DNA of 64,000 bases from Actinobacteria bacterium IMCC26207 (GCA_001025035.1 LCZK01000010.1:620001-684000); one strand, 5' to 3'. Positions 9,274 to 19,075 are shown, counted from the first letter of the stretch. The notes: generated from the letters alone by a model not told the origin. Numbers and translations: made by a program.

Positions 9274-9316
9274 CTCGCTGGTGCCCTAGGTTTCTTCTAG
9301 ACCTATAACTAGCGAG
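9274..9316. terminator. Inverted repeat after the DUF222-HNH gene
   Basis: CTCGCT (9274-9279) pairs with AGCGAG (9311-9316), and inside it CTAGGT pairs with ACCTA around a loop containing TTCTTCTAG. It lies between the HNH gene and the cupin gene. It could be a terminator, although no clear T-run follows. Confidence 0.45.
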
Positions 9317-9336
9317 TTCAAACGGGAGCCATTGCC

Positions 9337-9759
9337 ATGCCAGAACCGATTTTCCTAGCCCAAGAAGACAGGCCCGAACCTCTTCCTATTGCGGGGTTCG
9401 AAATCACGGTGCTTGCCGAACAATCCCAGACCGAGGGCTATGAGATATTCCTTCAGTCTGGTCCAGCCGAAACTGGTCCAGGCCCCCACGCACACCCATG
9501 GGATGAATCCTTCTATGTAGTGAGCGGCACGGTCCTGTGCGGGGTCGGCGATCAGGAATCGCTTGCGACTCCAGGCACCCTGGTTCATGTTCCGGCGAAC
9601 ACGACTCATTGGTACAAGTTCGGCGAGGACGGTGGAGAAATGGTTTCTATGACCTCTTCTGGCAACGCCTCAAGTATGTACGCAGATCTCTCACAGTCAG
9701 ACTCAGATAGGTCAAAGTTCGGCGAGATTGCGGGAATGCACGGGCAGGAATACCGCTAG
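9337..9759 (+). CDS. Cupin-domain protein
   Basis: Small single-domain cupin of 140 aa, probably cytosolic. Both cupin motifs are visible: motif 1 GPGPHAHPWDESFYVVSG (two His and a Glu as metal ligands) and motif 2 PGTLVHVPANTTHWYKF (last ligand His). Such proteins bind a metal and act as dioxygenases, isomerases or sensors; no substrate can be assigned. A GGGAG stretch precedes the ATG at 9337. The MFS transporter gene begins 13 bp after its stop, so the two are probably co-transcribed. Confidence 0.85.
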   Translation: MPEPIFLAQEDRPEPLPIAGFEITVLAEQSQTEGYEIFLQSGPAETGPGPHAHPWDESFYVVSGTVLCGVGDQESLATPGTLVHVPANTTHWYKFGEDGGEMVSMTSSGNASSMYADLSQSDSDRSKFGEIAGMHGQEYR

Positions 9760-9772
9760 CTTTCATTGCCTT

Positions 9773-11155
9773 ATGGCGGAGTCGCTTACCAAAGACCCAA
9801 AGCAGCGGGCGCTAATTTTTGCAGCAGCCCTTGCGATCTTTGCCATTGATCTTGACTTCTTTGCCGTCCAAGCGGCGCTACCCGCAACTGCTGCAGATTT
9901 CAACACCACAACCACTGCGCTGCAATGGGTCATCAGTGGCTACATGCTGTCGCTTGCATCATTCTTGATCGTCGGTGGGCGTTTGGCGGATCTGCTGGGC
10001 CGAAAGACCTGGCTCTTCATTGGAGCAGGAATTTTTGCGGGGGCGTCCCTTCTCGGCGCACTTGCCATTGCCCCAGAGATGCTGATTGCTGCACGAATCG
10101 TTCAGGGTGCAGGGGCCGCAGTACTGATGCCGGTCTCGGTAGCTGTAGTCACAAACGGGTTCCCAAAGGAACAGACCCAACGGGCCGTGGGCATGGTCTT
10201 TGGTATCGCGGCAATCGGTCAGGCACTCGGACCCCTCATTGGTGGTGGGATCACGCAAGTCCTGAACTGGCGTTGGGTTCTGCTGATCAACGTGCCAATC
10301 ATTCTTCTCGTGGTCACCTTGGCAAGAACCTCTGTTGTTCAGAGCCGAGACGAGACGGCATCACGCGTTATTGACTGGCCGGGGCTCTGCCTTATCGTTG
10401 GCTCAATCGCCGCCCTGACCATTGGCATCGATCAGGGCTCAATTTGGGGTTGGCTCTCTCCGCTCACGGTAGGATTCCTCCTCAGCGGCTCGCTAGGTTT
10501 TTTTGCATTTATTCTGGTTGAGCGCCGGGGAAGTCAACCTCTGGTAGATCTTCAACTGTTTCGGATTCGGGAATTCTCCGTCATGATTCTGGCTGGGGCA
10601 GTCGGCAATGTTTCTGAAACTGCAATCCTCTTCGTATCAGTAATTTATTTGCAAACCGTTGAGGGACTCTCCCCGCTCACCTCGGGCCTAACGCTCCTCG
10701 CTTTCTCAATAGGAGTCACCGTCGCTTCGCAGTTCTCCGGACGCCTCGAGCGGTTTCAGTCCTGGGCCGTCATGAACATCGCCATGCTCCTCGGTGGCCT
10801 CGGGGCAATCGGAATGGGCCTCAATTTGGGCAACATAGAACTCTTTTTGGCTTTCTCTCTCTCGGCAGGTGCGGGATTCGGCTTGTGCTGGTCATACGCC
10901 AGCGTGGTCACGCAGGCTGTGGTACCTCCTGAGAAAGCGGGAGCAGCCTCTGGTGTAGTACTCACCGTCCTGATCGGACTCGGTGGTGTCGGCATTGCCG
11001 TGGTCTCTTCGGTCATCGTGACGCAGACCGCAGGCCAATCAACAGCTGTTCTGAGCAACGTGCTCGGCGACATAGTGGTAGCTGTCGGAGTTGTTTGCCT
11101 GCTGTTCGTTCCAATCGTTGCCCTGCTGGGGCGAGGGTCAACCGCCCGTACTTGA
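9773..11155 (+). CDS. MFS transporter, DHA2-like (14 TM)
   Basis: Major facilitator superfamily exporter, about 460 aa, with hydrophobic segments along its whole length consistent with 14 helices. Early motifs typical of drug:H+ antiporter-2 proteins are present: DLDFFAVQAALPATAADF in helix 1 (quoted without neighbours), WVISGYMLSLAS in helix 2, and the loop motif GGRLADLLGRK. I start at the ATG at 9773, just past the cupin stop; the open frame extends to 9728 but would overlap the cupin end. It may export a small compound related to the cupin. Its last 18 bp overlap the convergent lipoprotein hydrolase gene. Confidence 0.88.
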   Translation: MAESLTKDPKQRALIFAAALAIFAIDLDFFAVQAALPATAADFNTTTTALQWVISGYMLSLASFLIVGGRLADLLGRKTWLFIGAGIFAGASLLGALAIAPEMLIAARIVQGAGAAVLMPVSVAVVTNGFPKEQTQRAVGMVFGIAAIGQALGPLIGGGITQVLNWRWVLLINVPIILLVVTLARTSVVQSRDETASRVIDWPGLCLIVGSIAALTIGIDQGSIWGWLSPLTVGFLLSGSLGFFAFILVERRGSQPLVDLQLFRIREFSVMILAGAVGNVSETAILFVSVIYLQTVEGLSPLTSGLTLLAFSIGVTVASQFSGRLERFQSWAVMNIAMLLGGLGAIGMGLNLGNIELFLAFSLSAGAGFGLCWSYASVVTQAVVPPEKAGAASGVVLTVLIGLGGVGIAVVSSVIVTQTAGQSTAVLSNVLGDIVVAVGVVCLLFVPIVALLGRGSTART

Positions 11156-13471
11156 AGGCTCAAATACCCGGCACTGCTGACCGCGCAGCGTTCCACAATC
11201 TGGAAGCGGCGCACCCGCAACACCACCCTCAACTACTGGCAGCACCAACGCAGACGGGTACTCAGCCGAGCGAAACACAGTCACCGTGGTCGTTCCATCA
11301 TCAATCGATTTGAACGTCCAGATCGGTCGGTCGCCACCCGGAGCGCTGATACTCACTCTGATACGAGATCCGGCACGGAAGGTGTAGACCACAGGGAAAA
11401 TTTGAACACGAGCCAAGGAAGGCTCACCGGCCGGCATCGGCTGAGCATCCTTTGCTAGGTGCGTCTGACGCGGATCAGTCGCCGTCGAACGCTTTGTGTC
11501 TAGCTGCCGGTGCGTTGCTCGAAGCCAACCCGTTTGCACATACATCTCTTTGCCATCAGGACGAACCTCTGACAAGGTCACCTGCAAGTCGGTGTTGCGT
11601 GCGCTGGCCTCGATGTAGGCATCAAAACTCGATGCCCCGGCAATCATCACATCCGAATCAAGAACACTGGTCGTGTAGCCAAGACCCTTGCCATCTACGA
11701 GCGGCACCCAGTTGTTCGGCTCATCTTTAAAGTTCGCTTTGGGCTTACCCTCACTGTTGTCTTGGCTGGTCTCGGGCCGTGCGGCGGGGTCAGCAACATA
11801 TTGGTCAGACAGGTTGGGGTCATCAGATGTTGGGGCAGTGTCAGTGAGCGATCCATCTGGGCCAGCGAACAGACTCTTAGCTTGCAGATTTGCAGGCGGC
11901 CACGAGTCGAATGTCTGCACATAACCGGGCTGAAGCGAACCGGGGCCTAATGGCCCGCTGCCTACGTCAAGAAGCACTGTCACCATCGGCTCAGCCCGAA
12001 ACGCTGCTCGTGCCTCTTCCAAACTCGCCATCGAAGAAAGCTTGCTCTGCTCCAAGGGTTCTGCCGGCGCACCAGAGGCCTCTTCGGCGAGGACACCTGC
12101 AATGGCCATCAAGTCGCCGGGCACATTCGGCACACGGTCTGCCACAAATAGGTCAAGGAACTCGATCCACCTCGTCAGAATCTGCGGAGCGAGTGCGTCG
12201 TTATGCATCCCGTTATAGATCGTGATCCAGAGGTCCGGATTATCAGTCATGCCACTGAGTGCTTCAATCCAATGGCTATTCAGTTGCTCATCCTGAACAC
12301 CTCCAACGATAAAGGTAGGAACGTCAATGTTTGCCGCCCAATCAGCAGGAGTGCGGTCCTTGAACAGCACAGGGTCTCGGAATTCCAGCTCAGACATGAT
12401 CTTCAAGCCATCTTGGGCCTGACCGTGCAAGACCTGATTCGCTTTGCATTGCTCATCGCCCTGTTCGATTAAGAGCTTTGCCCACGGTTGGCCACCCTCT
12501 GGAGCAGCCATGGCATCGTTTTTACGTTCCGTGATCCAGCCTTTAGCAAACCCTGTGTTTTGAATTCCGCCTGGGAAGCCGATGCCGGTGTAGAGGTCAT
12601 CGGTGACCGACATGGGAGCAAGGGCTGCAAGGTGCGGCGGACGTGTGCCACCCACAAAGAGCTGACTAAACCCAGAGTAAGAAATGCCGACCATGCCCAC
12701 CTTGTTGTGAGCTACCCAAGGCTGCGCTGCCACTGTCTCGACTGCGTCGTAGCCGTCATAAATCGTTGGAAGGCCGAACAGGTCAAATGCCCCGCCTGAG
12801 CAGCCGCTTCCTCGAATCTGAACGCTGACGGTTGCATACCCGAGCAAGGGCGCAATCAAAGAACCAACCGCAGTCGAGCCTGATGGTGCGAGCGGGTCAG
12901 CCTTAGCAGAGGGGTCAGCAATCTGTGCCGCCATGCTGCTCAGCAGGTCATTTGGAGGAGCGACCTCATAACCTGAGTACTCAATAACAGTCGGGAACGG
13001 GCCGTCAGCGAGCGTCTTACCTGCCGGAAGACGCAGGGTCATTGCAATCTCGATGCCGTCGCGCATCTTTATGTAATTGAGTCCCGGGGTAAAGGTTTGG
13101 CCGGTGTACTGAGTCGTAGGTGGGGTGTCCTCACGGTTCAGCACTGTCACGGGAGCGGTTGATACCTCTCCATCACCGAAATCCCCACGGATCGTGTATC
13201 CCTCGCCGGGTTCAACCTCGTAGAACATTGCCGCCCCGAGCTTGTCCGCCTTCGCCGAGCGAATTGCCTTGCCCTGGTCGTTGAACAACTCAACCTCGGC
13301 ATCTGTAGGAATCCCGATAGCCGAGGCCTGATCGATGCTGCCAATGCCTAGAAAACCAGCTGGCGCGTTCTCAGTTGCAGCTTCCGCTGGTTCAGTCGAG
13401 CTGTCATCTGTGCAGCCAAACAACAACACCGCGGGGGCAGCAACAACGAGTACAAGCTTTCGAAATCTCAC
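11138..13471 (-). CDS. Lipoprotein of the CocE/NonD (X-Pro dipeptidyl-peptidase) hydrolase family
   Basis: 777-aa predicted lipoprotein: MRFRKLVLVVAAPAVLLFGC gives a short charged N-terminus, a hydrophobic core and a lipobox ending in Cys20. The hydrolase core contains IEYSGYE, a nucleophile elbow GISYSGFSQ, the later GGVQDEQ and YNGMHND stretches that probably carry the acid and His of the triad, and a C-terminal beta-rich jelly-roll domain (ends near TVFRSAEYPSALVLP). CocE-type enzymes hydrolyse esters or acyl-peptides. The extra N-terminal domain (residues 30-110) resembles a small beta sandwich. Substrate unknown. It is transcribed divergently from the MFS duplicate pair and overlaps the MFS gene at its 3' end by 18 bp. 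Confidence 0.85.
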   Translation of the reverse strand: MRFRKLVLVVAAPAVLLFGCTDDSSTEPAEAATENAPAGFLGIGSIDQASAIGIPTDAEVELFNDQGKAIRSAKADKLGAAMFYEVEPGEGYTIRGDFGDGEVSTAPVTVLNREDTPPTTQYTGQTFTPGLNYIKMRDGIEIAMTLRLPAGKTLADGPFPTVIEYSGYEVAPPNDLLSSMAAQIADPSAKADPLAPSGSTAVGSLIAPLLGYATVSVQIRGSGCSGGAFDLFGLPTIYDGYDAVETVAAQPWVAHNKVGMVGISYSGFSQLFVGGTRPPHLAALAPMSVTDDLYTGIGFPGGIQNTGFAKGWITERKNDAMAAPEGGQPWAKLLIEQGDEQCKANQVLHGQAQDGLKIMSELEFRDPVLFKDRTPADWAANIDVPTFIVGGVQDEQLNSHWIEALSGMTDNPDLWITIYNGMHNDALAPQILTRWIEFLDLFVADRVPNVPGDLMAIAGVLAEEASGAPAEPLEQSKLSSMASLEEARAAFRAEPMVTVLLDVGSGPLGPGSLQPGYVQTFDSWPPANLQAKSLFAGPDGSLTDTAPTSDDPNLSDQYVADPAARPETSQDNSEGKPKANFKDEPNNWVPLVDGKGLGYTTSVLDSDVMIAGASSFDAYIEASARNTDLQVTLSEVRPDGKEMYVQTGWLRATHRQLDTKRSTATDPRQTHLAKDAQPMPAGEPSLARVQIFPVVYTFRAGSRIRVSISAPGGDRPIWTFKSIDDGTTTVTVFRSAEYPSALVLPVVEGGVAGAPLPDCGTLRGQQCRVFEPSSTGG

Positions 13472-13671
13472 AGAATCATCCCCAGTCGAATTCGGTCGCT
13501 CTCTCGCATGCCGAACAGAAACTGGACTTTAGCCCAGCCCTTGTCAGCTCCATCGGCTCTATCAAGCAGCTGGGATCAGGTCGGGGTGCTTGCCAGACCG
13601 AGCAGGGGCGAATCCATGGAGGCTGGTTCTCATCACGACACTGGTTACGCCGCGGCCACTAGCATCTCCAG

Positions 13672-14994
13672 ATGAGTTTTCGTGCATCCATACGACACCA
13701 CTCAACTGAGCTCGACCATGGCGACCTCACGGGAACTCAAGTTGGCCGAGATCACGCGCGATTCGCTTCGATGCGCCGCAATTACCTTGTCAGCCTCTTC
13801 GCTATGTATCTCGGCTGGTCCATGGTCAATATGGCAAGTTCCTTTTACGTCTATGACCAGTCAGGTTCGGTAACTGCTACCGGGTTCATCGTGGTTTGTC
13901 TCAACTTGCCCGCAGTCCTGCTTCCCGGGGCGGCAACCTCGCTTGCGAGAAGGTTCGGGGGGCCCACTATGTGGGTTGCCCAGTTACCGATTTGGTTTCT
14001 CCTCACGCTCATACCAGTGGCACTGTCGGCAACGGGGCACTTGAATACCACGAACCTGCTCCTGTACTTCTTGCTCGTGGGTATCGTCTTCGGCCTGACC
14101 TCCCCCGCGCCGAGCCTTGTTCGACGAATGATCGCAGCCCCAGGTCAATTGCCAGAATTCAATGGACAGGCCTCTCAGGCAGTAGCACTCTCAACGGTGA
14201 TCGGCCTGCTCGTGGGCGGGGCTTTGTATACAGCGCTCGGACCAACATGGGTGTTCGCAATCGGTGCAGTCTTGTTGCTGCCCGGGCTTTCTCTTTTCAA
14301 ATTGACTCAAGAGCCAGTGCCACATTTCGAAGGCGAGGTGGAACGCTTCCGGGGCGTCTTTGAGATTCGCCGCAACAACCCGGGCCTACGGGCTGTCTGC
14401 ATGTTTACCGGACTGAGCTTCTTAGTCGGGAGCTACGTTGTGACCCTTCCTGCTGTGGCGGAGATCATCGCGAAGGGCGCCGGGATTAAGTCCAGCGCTG
14501 GAATTCAGTCGCTCCTTCAGGCAAGTTCGGTAGTTGGCGGACTATTCGTAGTCATGGCTATGCGAAAGGCACACGGGTCAGTCAGTTGGGCAGTGGTTCA
14601 GCGAATCTGCTTCCTGATCGCAGGGGTTGGCCTGTTCTTGATCGCAGTGATTGCCTACTGGGACGCAAGCGCACTGATCGTCATCACACTCACCATCCTT
14701 GTGCTGATTCCAACAGGCTTCGCTTTGACGCTCGACCAGTCGATTCTTGCAACGCTCATGCAAGCCGGAGCTCCCGCAAAGTCGCGAGCTTCGGTGCTGA
14801 CGGGTTACGCGCTCATCCCGATGGTTCTCGCCCCAATCGGCCAAGAATTGGTTGGGTGCCTAGCAGACCTCATCTCGGTCTCTGCCGCTCTGATGATCGT
14901 GGCGTTGCTCACCCTCTTGCTCGTACTCATCGGCCCACACCTCAGCCTGAGGGAGGCGCTCAACGAGATGACCGATGAGGCTGGCGACGAGTAG
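13672..14994 (+). CDS. MFS transporter (tandem paralogue 1)
   Basis: 440-aa MFS permease with about 10-12 hydrophobic segments, similar in style to EntS/MFS_3-type exporters. The cytosolic N-terminus (MSFRASIRHHSTELDHGDLT...) is almost identical to that of the next gene, which supports the ATG at 13672 as the real start. Signature stretches include LPAVLLPGAATSLARRFGG and APGQLPEFNGQASQAVALS. The pair arose by duplication: the first 60 or so bp and many internal blocks are near-identical while transmembrane parts have drifted. Transport substrate unknown. Confidence 0.85.
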   Translation: MSFRASIRHHSTELDHGDLTGTQVGRDHARFASMRRNYLVSLFAMYLGWSMVNMASSFYVYDQSGSVTATGFIVVCLNLPAVLLPGAATSLARRFGGPTMWVAQLPIWFLLTLIPVALSATGHLNTTNLLLYFLLVGIVFGLTSPAPSLVRRMIAAPGQLPEFNGQASQAVALSTVIGLLVGGALYTALGPTWVFAIGAVLLLPGLSLFKLTQEPVPHFEGEVERFRGVFEIRRNNPGLRAVCMFTGLSFLVGSYVVTLPAVAEIIAKGAGIKSSAGIQSLLQASSVVGGLFVVMAMRKAHGSVSWAVVQRICFLIAGVGLFLIAVIAYWDASALIVITLTILVLIPTGFALTLDQSILATLMQAGAPAKSRASVLTGYALIPMVLAPIGQELVGCLADLISVSAALMIVALLTLLLVLIGPHLSLREALNEMTDEAGDE

Positions 14995-15037
14995 GTCCTC
15001 AAGGCACAAAACAGGCCTACTCGTGTAGGTTCAGCGA

Positions 15038-16357
15038 ATGAGTTTTCGTGCATCCATACGCCACCACTCAACTGAGCTCGACCATGGCGACCTGACGGGA
15101 ACTCAGGTAGGCCGGGATCATGAGCGCTTCGCTTCGATGCGCCGCAACTACATAGTCAGCTTGTTCATTCTTGAGTACGGCTGGGCCATGATCACCATGG
15201 CAAGTTCATTCTTCATCTACGCGCAGTCGGGTTCGGTTGCAGCTACTGGGCTCATCGTTGTTTGCCTCAACCTGCCATCTCTGCTGCTTCCGGGTGCCGC
15301 AACTTCCCTTGCCCGACGTTTCGGTGGGCCAACCATCTGGGTGATGCAAGCAGGTGTCGAATTCACGATCACGTTGATTCCCGTTGCACTTTCTGCCACG
15401 GGTCATCTCAACACCACAAACCTGCTCATGTTTTTCCTGCTTCTCGGAATCCTCATTGGCCTCTGCGCCCCGTCGGCGGGTCTCGTCCGACGAATGATCG
15501 CAGCACCGGGTCAGCTTCCAGAGTTCAATGGCCAGGCCGCTCAGGCTGTTGCACTTGCAACCGTGATCGGCCTACTGGCGGGCGGTGCTGTCTATACCGC
15601 GCTTGGCCCGACATGGGTGTTTGCGCTCGGCGCACTCTCTCTCCTTCCAGGCTTTTCCCTTCTCAGGTTGACTAAGGAGCCAGTTCCACATATCGACGGC
15701 GAGGTGGAACGCTTCCGAGGCGTCTTCGAGATTCGCCGCAATAACCCGGGGCTGCGGGCCGTCTGCATGTTTACGGGCCTGAGCGTCATTATTGCTAGCT
15801 ACGTAGTCACCCTTCCCGCCCTTGCTCAGATGATTGCCCACGATGCCAAAATGGACTCCAGTGCGGGAATCCAGTCTCTACTTCAGGCAAGTTCGGTGGT
15901 TGGTGGACTCTTCGTAGTCATGGCAATGCGAAAGGCACACGGCCGAGTGAGTTGGGGGCAAGTGCAAAGAATCTGTTTCCTCATTGCGGCATCTGGCCTT
16001 CTCCTGATAGCAGTGATCGTCCACCGAGATGTCAGCGCGTTGATCGTCATTTCGCTGGCAGTCCTTCTGCTGATTCCGATCGGGTTTGCACTCACGCTTG
16101 ACCAGTCAATATTGGCAACGCTCATGCAGGCAGGGGCGCCCGCAAAGTCACGAGCTTCGGTTCTCACGGGGTACGCGCTTATCCCGATGATTATGGCCCC
16201 ACTCGGCCAAGAACTCATTGGGTTTTTGGCCGACCAATTCTCAGTAACTGCCTCACTCATCATCATTGCCGTGCCGGCGTTACTGCTCGTACTGGTAGGC
16301 CCACACCTGAACCTGAGAAAAGCCCTCGACGAAGTTTCTGATGAGGCCACCGATTAG
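15038..16357 (+). CDS. MFS transporter (tandem paralogue 2)
   Basis: 439-aa MFS permease, co-linear with the preceding gene over its full length and separated from it by 43 bp. Blocks such as VERFRGVFEIRRNNPGLR and QSLLQASSVVGGLFVVMAMR (quoted separately) are identical or nearly so in both copies, while several membrane segments differ, e.g. helix 1 (SLFILEYGWAMITMAS against SLFAMYLGWSMVNMAS). Two related permeases side by side could form a heterodimer-like pair or give two specificities. The sulfatase gene starts 64 bp downstream on the same strand. Confidence 0.85.
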   Translation: MSFRASIRHHSTELDHGDLTGTQVGRDHERFASMRRNYIVSLFILEYGWAMITMASSFFIYAQSGSVAATGLIVVCLNLPSLLLPGAATSLARRFGGPTIWVMQAGVEFTITLIPVALSATGHLNTTNLLMFFLLLGILIGLCAPSAGLVRRMIAAPGQLPEFNGQAAQAVALATVIGLLAGGAVYTALGPTWVFALGALSLLPGFSLLRLTKEPVPHIDGEVERFRGVFEIRRNNPGLRAVCMFTGLSVIIASYVVTLPALAQMIAHDAKMDSSAGIQSLLQASSVVGGLFVVMAMRKAHGRVSWGQVQRICFLIAASGLLLIAVIVHRDVSALIVISLAVLLLIPIGFALTLDQSILATLMQAGAPAKSRASVLTGYALIPMIMAPLGQELIGFLADQFSVTASLIIIAVPALLLVLVGPHLNLRKALDEVSDEATD

Positions 16358-16421
16358 AACGAAGTTGGTGACCAAGCCGAAGCGAGTGGCCTAGGGCAGA
16401 CCAAGTACCTAGGGTGAGCAA

Positions 16422-18353
16422 GTGACCACAGCATCGAATCAGCCGAAGCCTGCAAGCGAGTCAACCATCCTCGCCAACTCCGCTGCGCAGTCCCGATATA
16501 ACTTCGAAGACACTGCAGACTTTGATCGAGCACGACGCGGCCTGCTCCAGCAGATCGAGTCCGGAGTCATAAACAGCGAACTGGGTGTTCCCGTTTGGGA
16601 TCCTTCGCAGTACGAGTTTGTTTCCGGTGAGTCACCAGACTCGGTCAATCCCAGTCTCTGGCGGCAGGCCGCCCTCAACAATATTCACGGACTCTTTGAG
16701 GTCGTACCGGGCATCTACCAGGTGCGCGGCTATGACATCTCGAACATCTCGTTCATTCGCAGTGACACAGGCTGGATCGTGATCGATCCTCTGACTGTTG
16801 CAGAGACTGCAGCCGCCGCCCGCGGGTTGATCGACTCGCACTTTGGCCCACTACCAATTGTTGCGGTGATCTATACGCATAGTCATGCCGACCACTACGG
16901 CGGCATTCGCGGCATCGTGACCGATGAAGAAATCGAGTCGGGTCAGATTCGCATCATTGCACCCGAGGGATTTCTTGAGGCCGCTGTGAGCGAGAACGTC
17001 ACCGCTGGTCCTGCAATGACTCGTCGAGCCATGTACATGTACGGCGTCCTCTTGCCAGTTGGCCCTCTCGGCCATGTCGATGCCGGACTTGGCAAGACCA
17101 TCCCAATCCTCGGTTCACGTGGCCTGATCGCACCGACTCAGTCGATCACGCAGAGCGGTGAAGTGTTAGAAATCGATGGAGTGCCTATTGAGTTTCAGCT
17201 CACACCCGGGACCGAAGCTCCAGCCGAAATGAACTTCTATTTTCCGAGCTACCGCGCGGTGTGCATGGCCGAGAACTGTGCCGCCACGTTGCATAACGTC
17301 TACACACCACGAGGCGCAGAGATTCGTGACTCGCTGAGCTGGAGCAAGTACATCGACGATGCAATCGACCTGTTCCTAGACCGCAGCGACGTCGCTTTCG
17401 CAAGTCACCATTGGCCTCGCTGGGGTCAAGCAGACATGTTGGCATTCCTGTCCGGACAACGCGACATCTACCGCTATCTGCACGATCAGACCATGCGCTT
17501 AGCCAATCATGGGCATACTGCAAACGAAATCGCAGAGATGCTCACTCTGCCCGATGCCATTGCCGACGAATGGTTCAACCGGGACTACTACGGAACAGTG
17601 AGCCACAACGTCAAGGCCGTGTATCAGCGTTATCTGGGTTGGTTCGATGCAAACCCTGCTCACCTTCACGAGTTGCCGCAAGTGGACGCCGCGAAGAAGC
17701 TCGTTGAGTACATGGGCGGCGCTGAAGCCGTGCTGAAGCGGGCGACGGAAGACTTCAACCGCGGTGAGTACCGCTGGGTTGCGCAGGTTGTCAACCATGT
17801 CGTCTTTGCTGAACCTACAAATCAAACTGCACGAGAACTTCAGGCCGACGCTTTAGAACAACTCGGATACCAGTCAGAGTCAGGACCGTGGCGGTCGTTC
17901 TACCTCACCGGCGCAAGTGAGTTGCGCAACGGTAGCCCTTCGCTTCCCGGCGTGCGGGGGGCAGTGAGCCTTGATGTCATGGCTGCCATGACTCCCGAGA
18001 TGGTGCTCGATAATTGCGCAGTCAAGCTGAACGGACCGCGTGCAAGCGAACACCAAGTCGAGTTCGAGATTGTGTTCACCGATCGCGAGCAGGCGTTTCA
18101 CGTGTTCATCTGTAGTGGCACCTTGCGTCATCGCAGAGTTGACAGCCCGCCGGGCGGAGTCTCATCTTCAGCCGTCAGCACAACTGTTCACACAACCGTT
18201 CAGGAGTTCATCAGTCTCACGAGCGAACTCACCACGGTGGATCAGTCACTTGAGTCAGGTGCGCTTCGAGTAGATGGTCCGGTTGAGCCGCTAGCCACCT
18301 TTGTGTCCCTGCTCGATCAGTTCGATTTGTTCTTCTCGATTATCGAACCCTGA
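16422..18353 (+). CDS. Alkyl/aryl-sulfatase, metallo-beta-lactamase fold (SdsA/BDS1-like)
   Basis: 643-aa type III sulfatase-like protein. Metal motif THSHADHYGG gives His153, His155, Asp157 and His158; the family stretches AENCAATLHNVYTPRGAEIRD (quoted in parts: AENCAAT, NVYTPRGA) and FASHHWPRWG are present, followed by the dimerisation domain (about 370-480) and a C-terminal SCP2-like domain. Family members hydrolyse alkyl sulfate esters such as SDS. The start is a GTG at 16422. No signal peptide is seen, unlike periplasmic SdsA1, so it is probably cytosolic. It lies after two MFS permeases, which could import its substrate. It overlaps the convergent PAP2 gene by 37 bp. Confidence 0.9.
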   Translation: MTTASNQPKPASESTILANSAAQSRYNFEDTADFDRARRGLLQQIESGVINSELGVPVWDPSQYEFVSGESPDSVNPSLWRQAALNNIHGLFEVVPGIYQVRGYDISNISFIRSDTGWIVIDPLTVAETAAAARGLIDSHFGPLPIVAVIYTHSHADHYGGIRGIVTDEEIESGQIRIIAPEGFLEAAVSENVTAGPAMTRRAMYMYGVLLPVGPLGHVDAGLGKTIPILGSRGLIAPTQSITQSGEVLEIDGVPIEFQLTPGTEAPAEMNFYFPSYRAVCMAENCAATLHNVYTPRGAEIRDSLSWSKYIDDAIDLFLDRSDVAFASHHWPRWGQADMLAFLSGQRDIYRYLHDQTMRLANHGHTANEIAEMLTLPDAIADEWFNRDYYGTVSHNVKAVYQRYLGWFDANPAHLHELPQVDAAKKLVEYMGGAEAVLKRATEDFNRGEYRWVAQVVNHVVFAEPTNQTARELQADALEQLGYQSESGPWRSFYLTGASELRNGSPSLPGVRGAVSLDVMAAMTPEMVLDNCAVKLNGPRASEHQVEFEIVFTDREQAFHVFICSGTLRHRRVDSPPGGVSSSAVSTTVHTTVQEFISLTSELTTVDQSLESGALRVDGPVEPLATFVSLLDQFDLFFSIIEP

Positions 18354-19075
18354 TCGGCTGGATCTGCTGGATCTGCTGGATCTGCTGGCTCTGCACGCTC
18401 TGCTGAAAGTCGCTCTTGGAAGAGCAACAGGAACGCTGCCCAAACCAGCAAGAGCCAGCCGGTCGCTAGGAGCCATCCTCCCAGCACATCGGTCCCCCAG
18501 TGCCGAGCAAGAATCACTCGACTTGGCCCCACAAGTACGCCAACTGTGACGATCACGGCGCTTGCTACTCGTGACCACCGCTTTGGGAAGATGTAGAAGA
18601 CGATGATTCCAATAGCGACCCAGCTGGCTATTCCAGTAAACGTGTGGCCCGAGGGGAACGAGGTGCCGGCTTGTCGAGCTGTGAACTCGCCCCAAGGTGG
18701 ACGGTCCCGAGCAACGAGATACTTGACCGAGTTAGACACAAAGAACCCGAGTTGTGATGAGGCCAATAGGAAGAGAGCCCAAGGCCATTTCTTCGTCATT
18801 ACCAAAAGAAGCGAGACCAACAGGACAATGGGCACTGTTCGTGCCCCAGACCCGATCCATGACAGCCAATCCGCCAGGGTCGTCAGCCACTGACTCGATA
18901 GTCCAAGGTCTCGGAACCAGGTACTGATCGGCAACTCGCGTGCGTTCATCCAGGGTTCCTGGGATGCCACCAGCATTCCGAGCAGAAGACCACAAGCCAG
19001 CACAACCACACCGGCGATCGCAAAGCGCGGGGCCGAGTTTCGATCGGGCAGAGCTAGGTACTTGGACTCTTCCAT
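18317..19075 (-). CDS. PAP2-superfamily phosphatase, membrane
   Basis: 252-aa integral membrane phosphatase of the PAP2 type. The three motifs are present: KYLVARDRPP (about 118-127), PSGHTFTG (141-148) and SRVILARHWGTDVLGG (185-200), between six or so hydrophobic segments. It probably dephosphorylates a lipid phosphate or pyrophosphate at the outer membrane face. I start at the ATG at 19075 (MEESKYL); a frame open to 19180 lacks support. The C-terminal tail contains four Ala-Asp-Pro repeats encoded by a 9-bp tandem repeat, and this tail overlaps the end of the sulfatase gene, so repeat expansion has probably extended the protein into its neighbour. Confidence 0.88.
   Translation of the reverse strand: MEESKYLALPDRNSAPRFAIAGVVVLACGLLLGMLVASQEPWMNARELPISTWFRDLGLSSQWLTTLADWLSWIGSGARTVPIVLLVSLLLVMTKKWPWALFLLASSQLGFFVSNSVKYLVARDRPPWGEFTARQAGTSFPSGHTFTGIASWVAIGIIVFYIFPKRWSRVASAVIVTVGVLVGPSRVILARHWGTDVLGGWLLATGWLLLVWAAFLLLFQERLSAERAEPADPADPADPADQGSIIEKNKSN
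18357..18392. repeat. 9-bp tandem repeat, about 4 units
   Basis: GCTGGATCT repeated three times followed by a variant GCTGGCTCT. On the minus strand it encodes the (Ala-Asp-Pro)n tail of the PAP2 protein. It starts immediately after the stop codon of the sulfatase. Confidence 0.85.
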
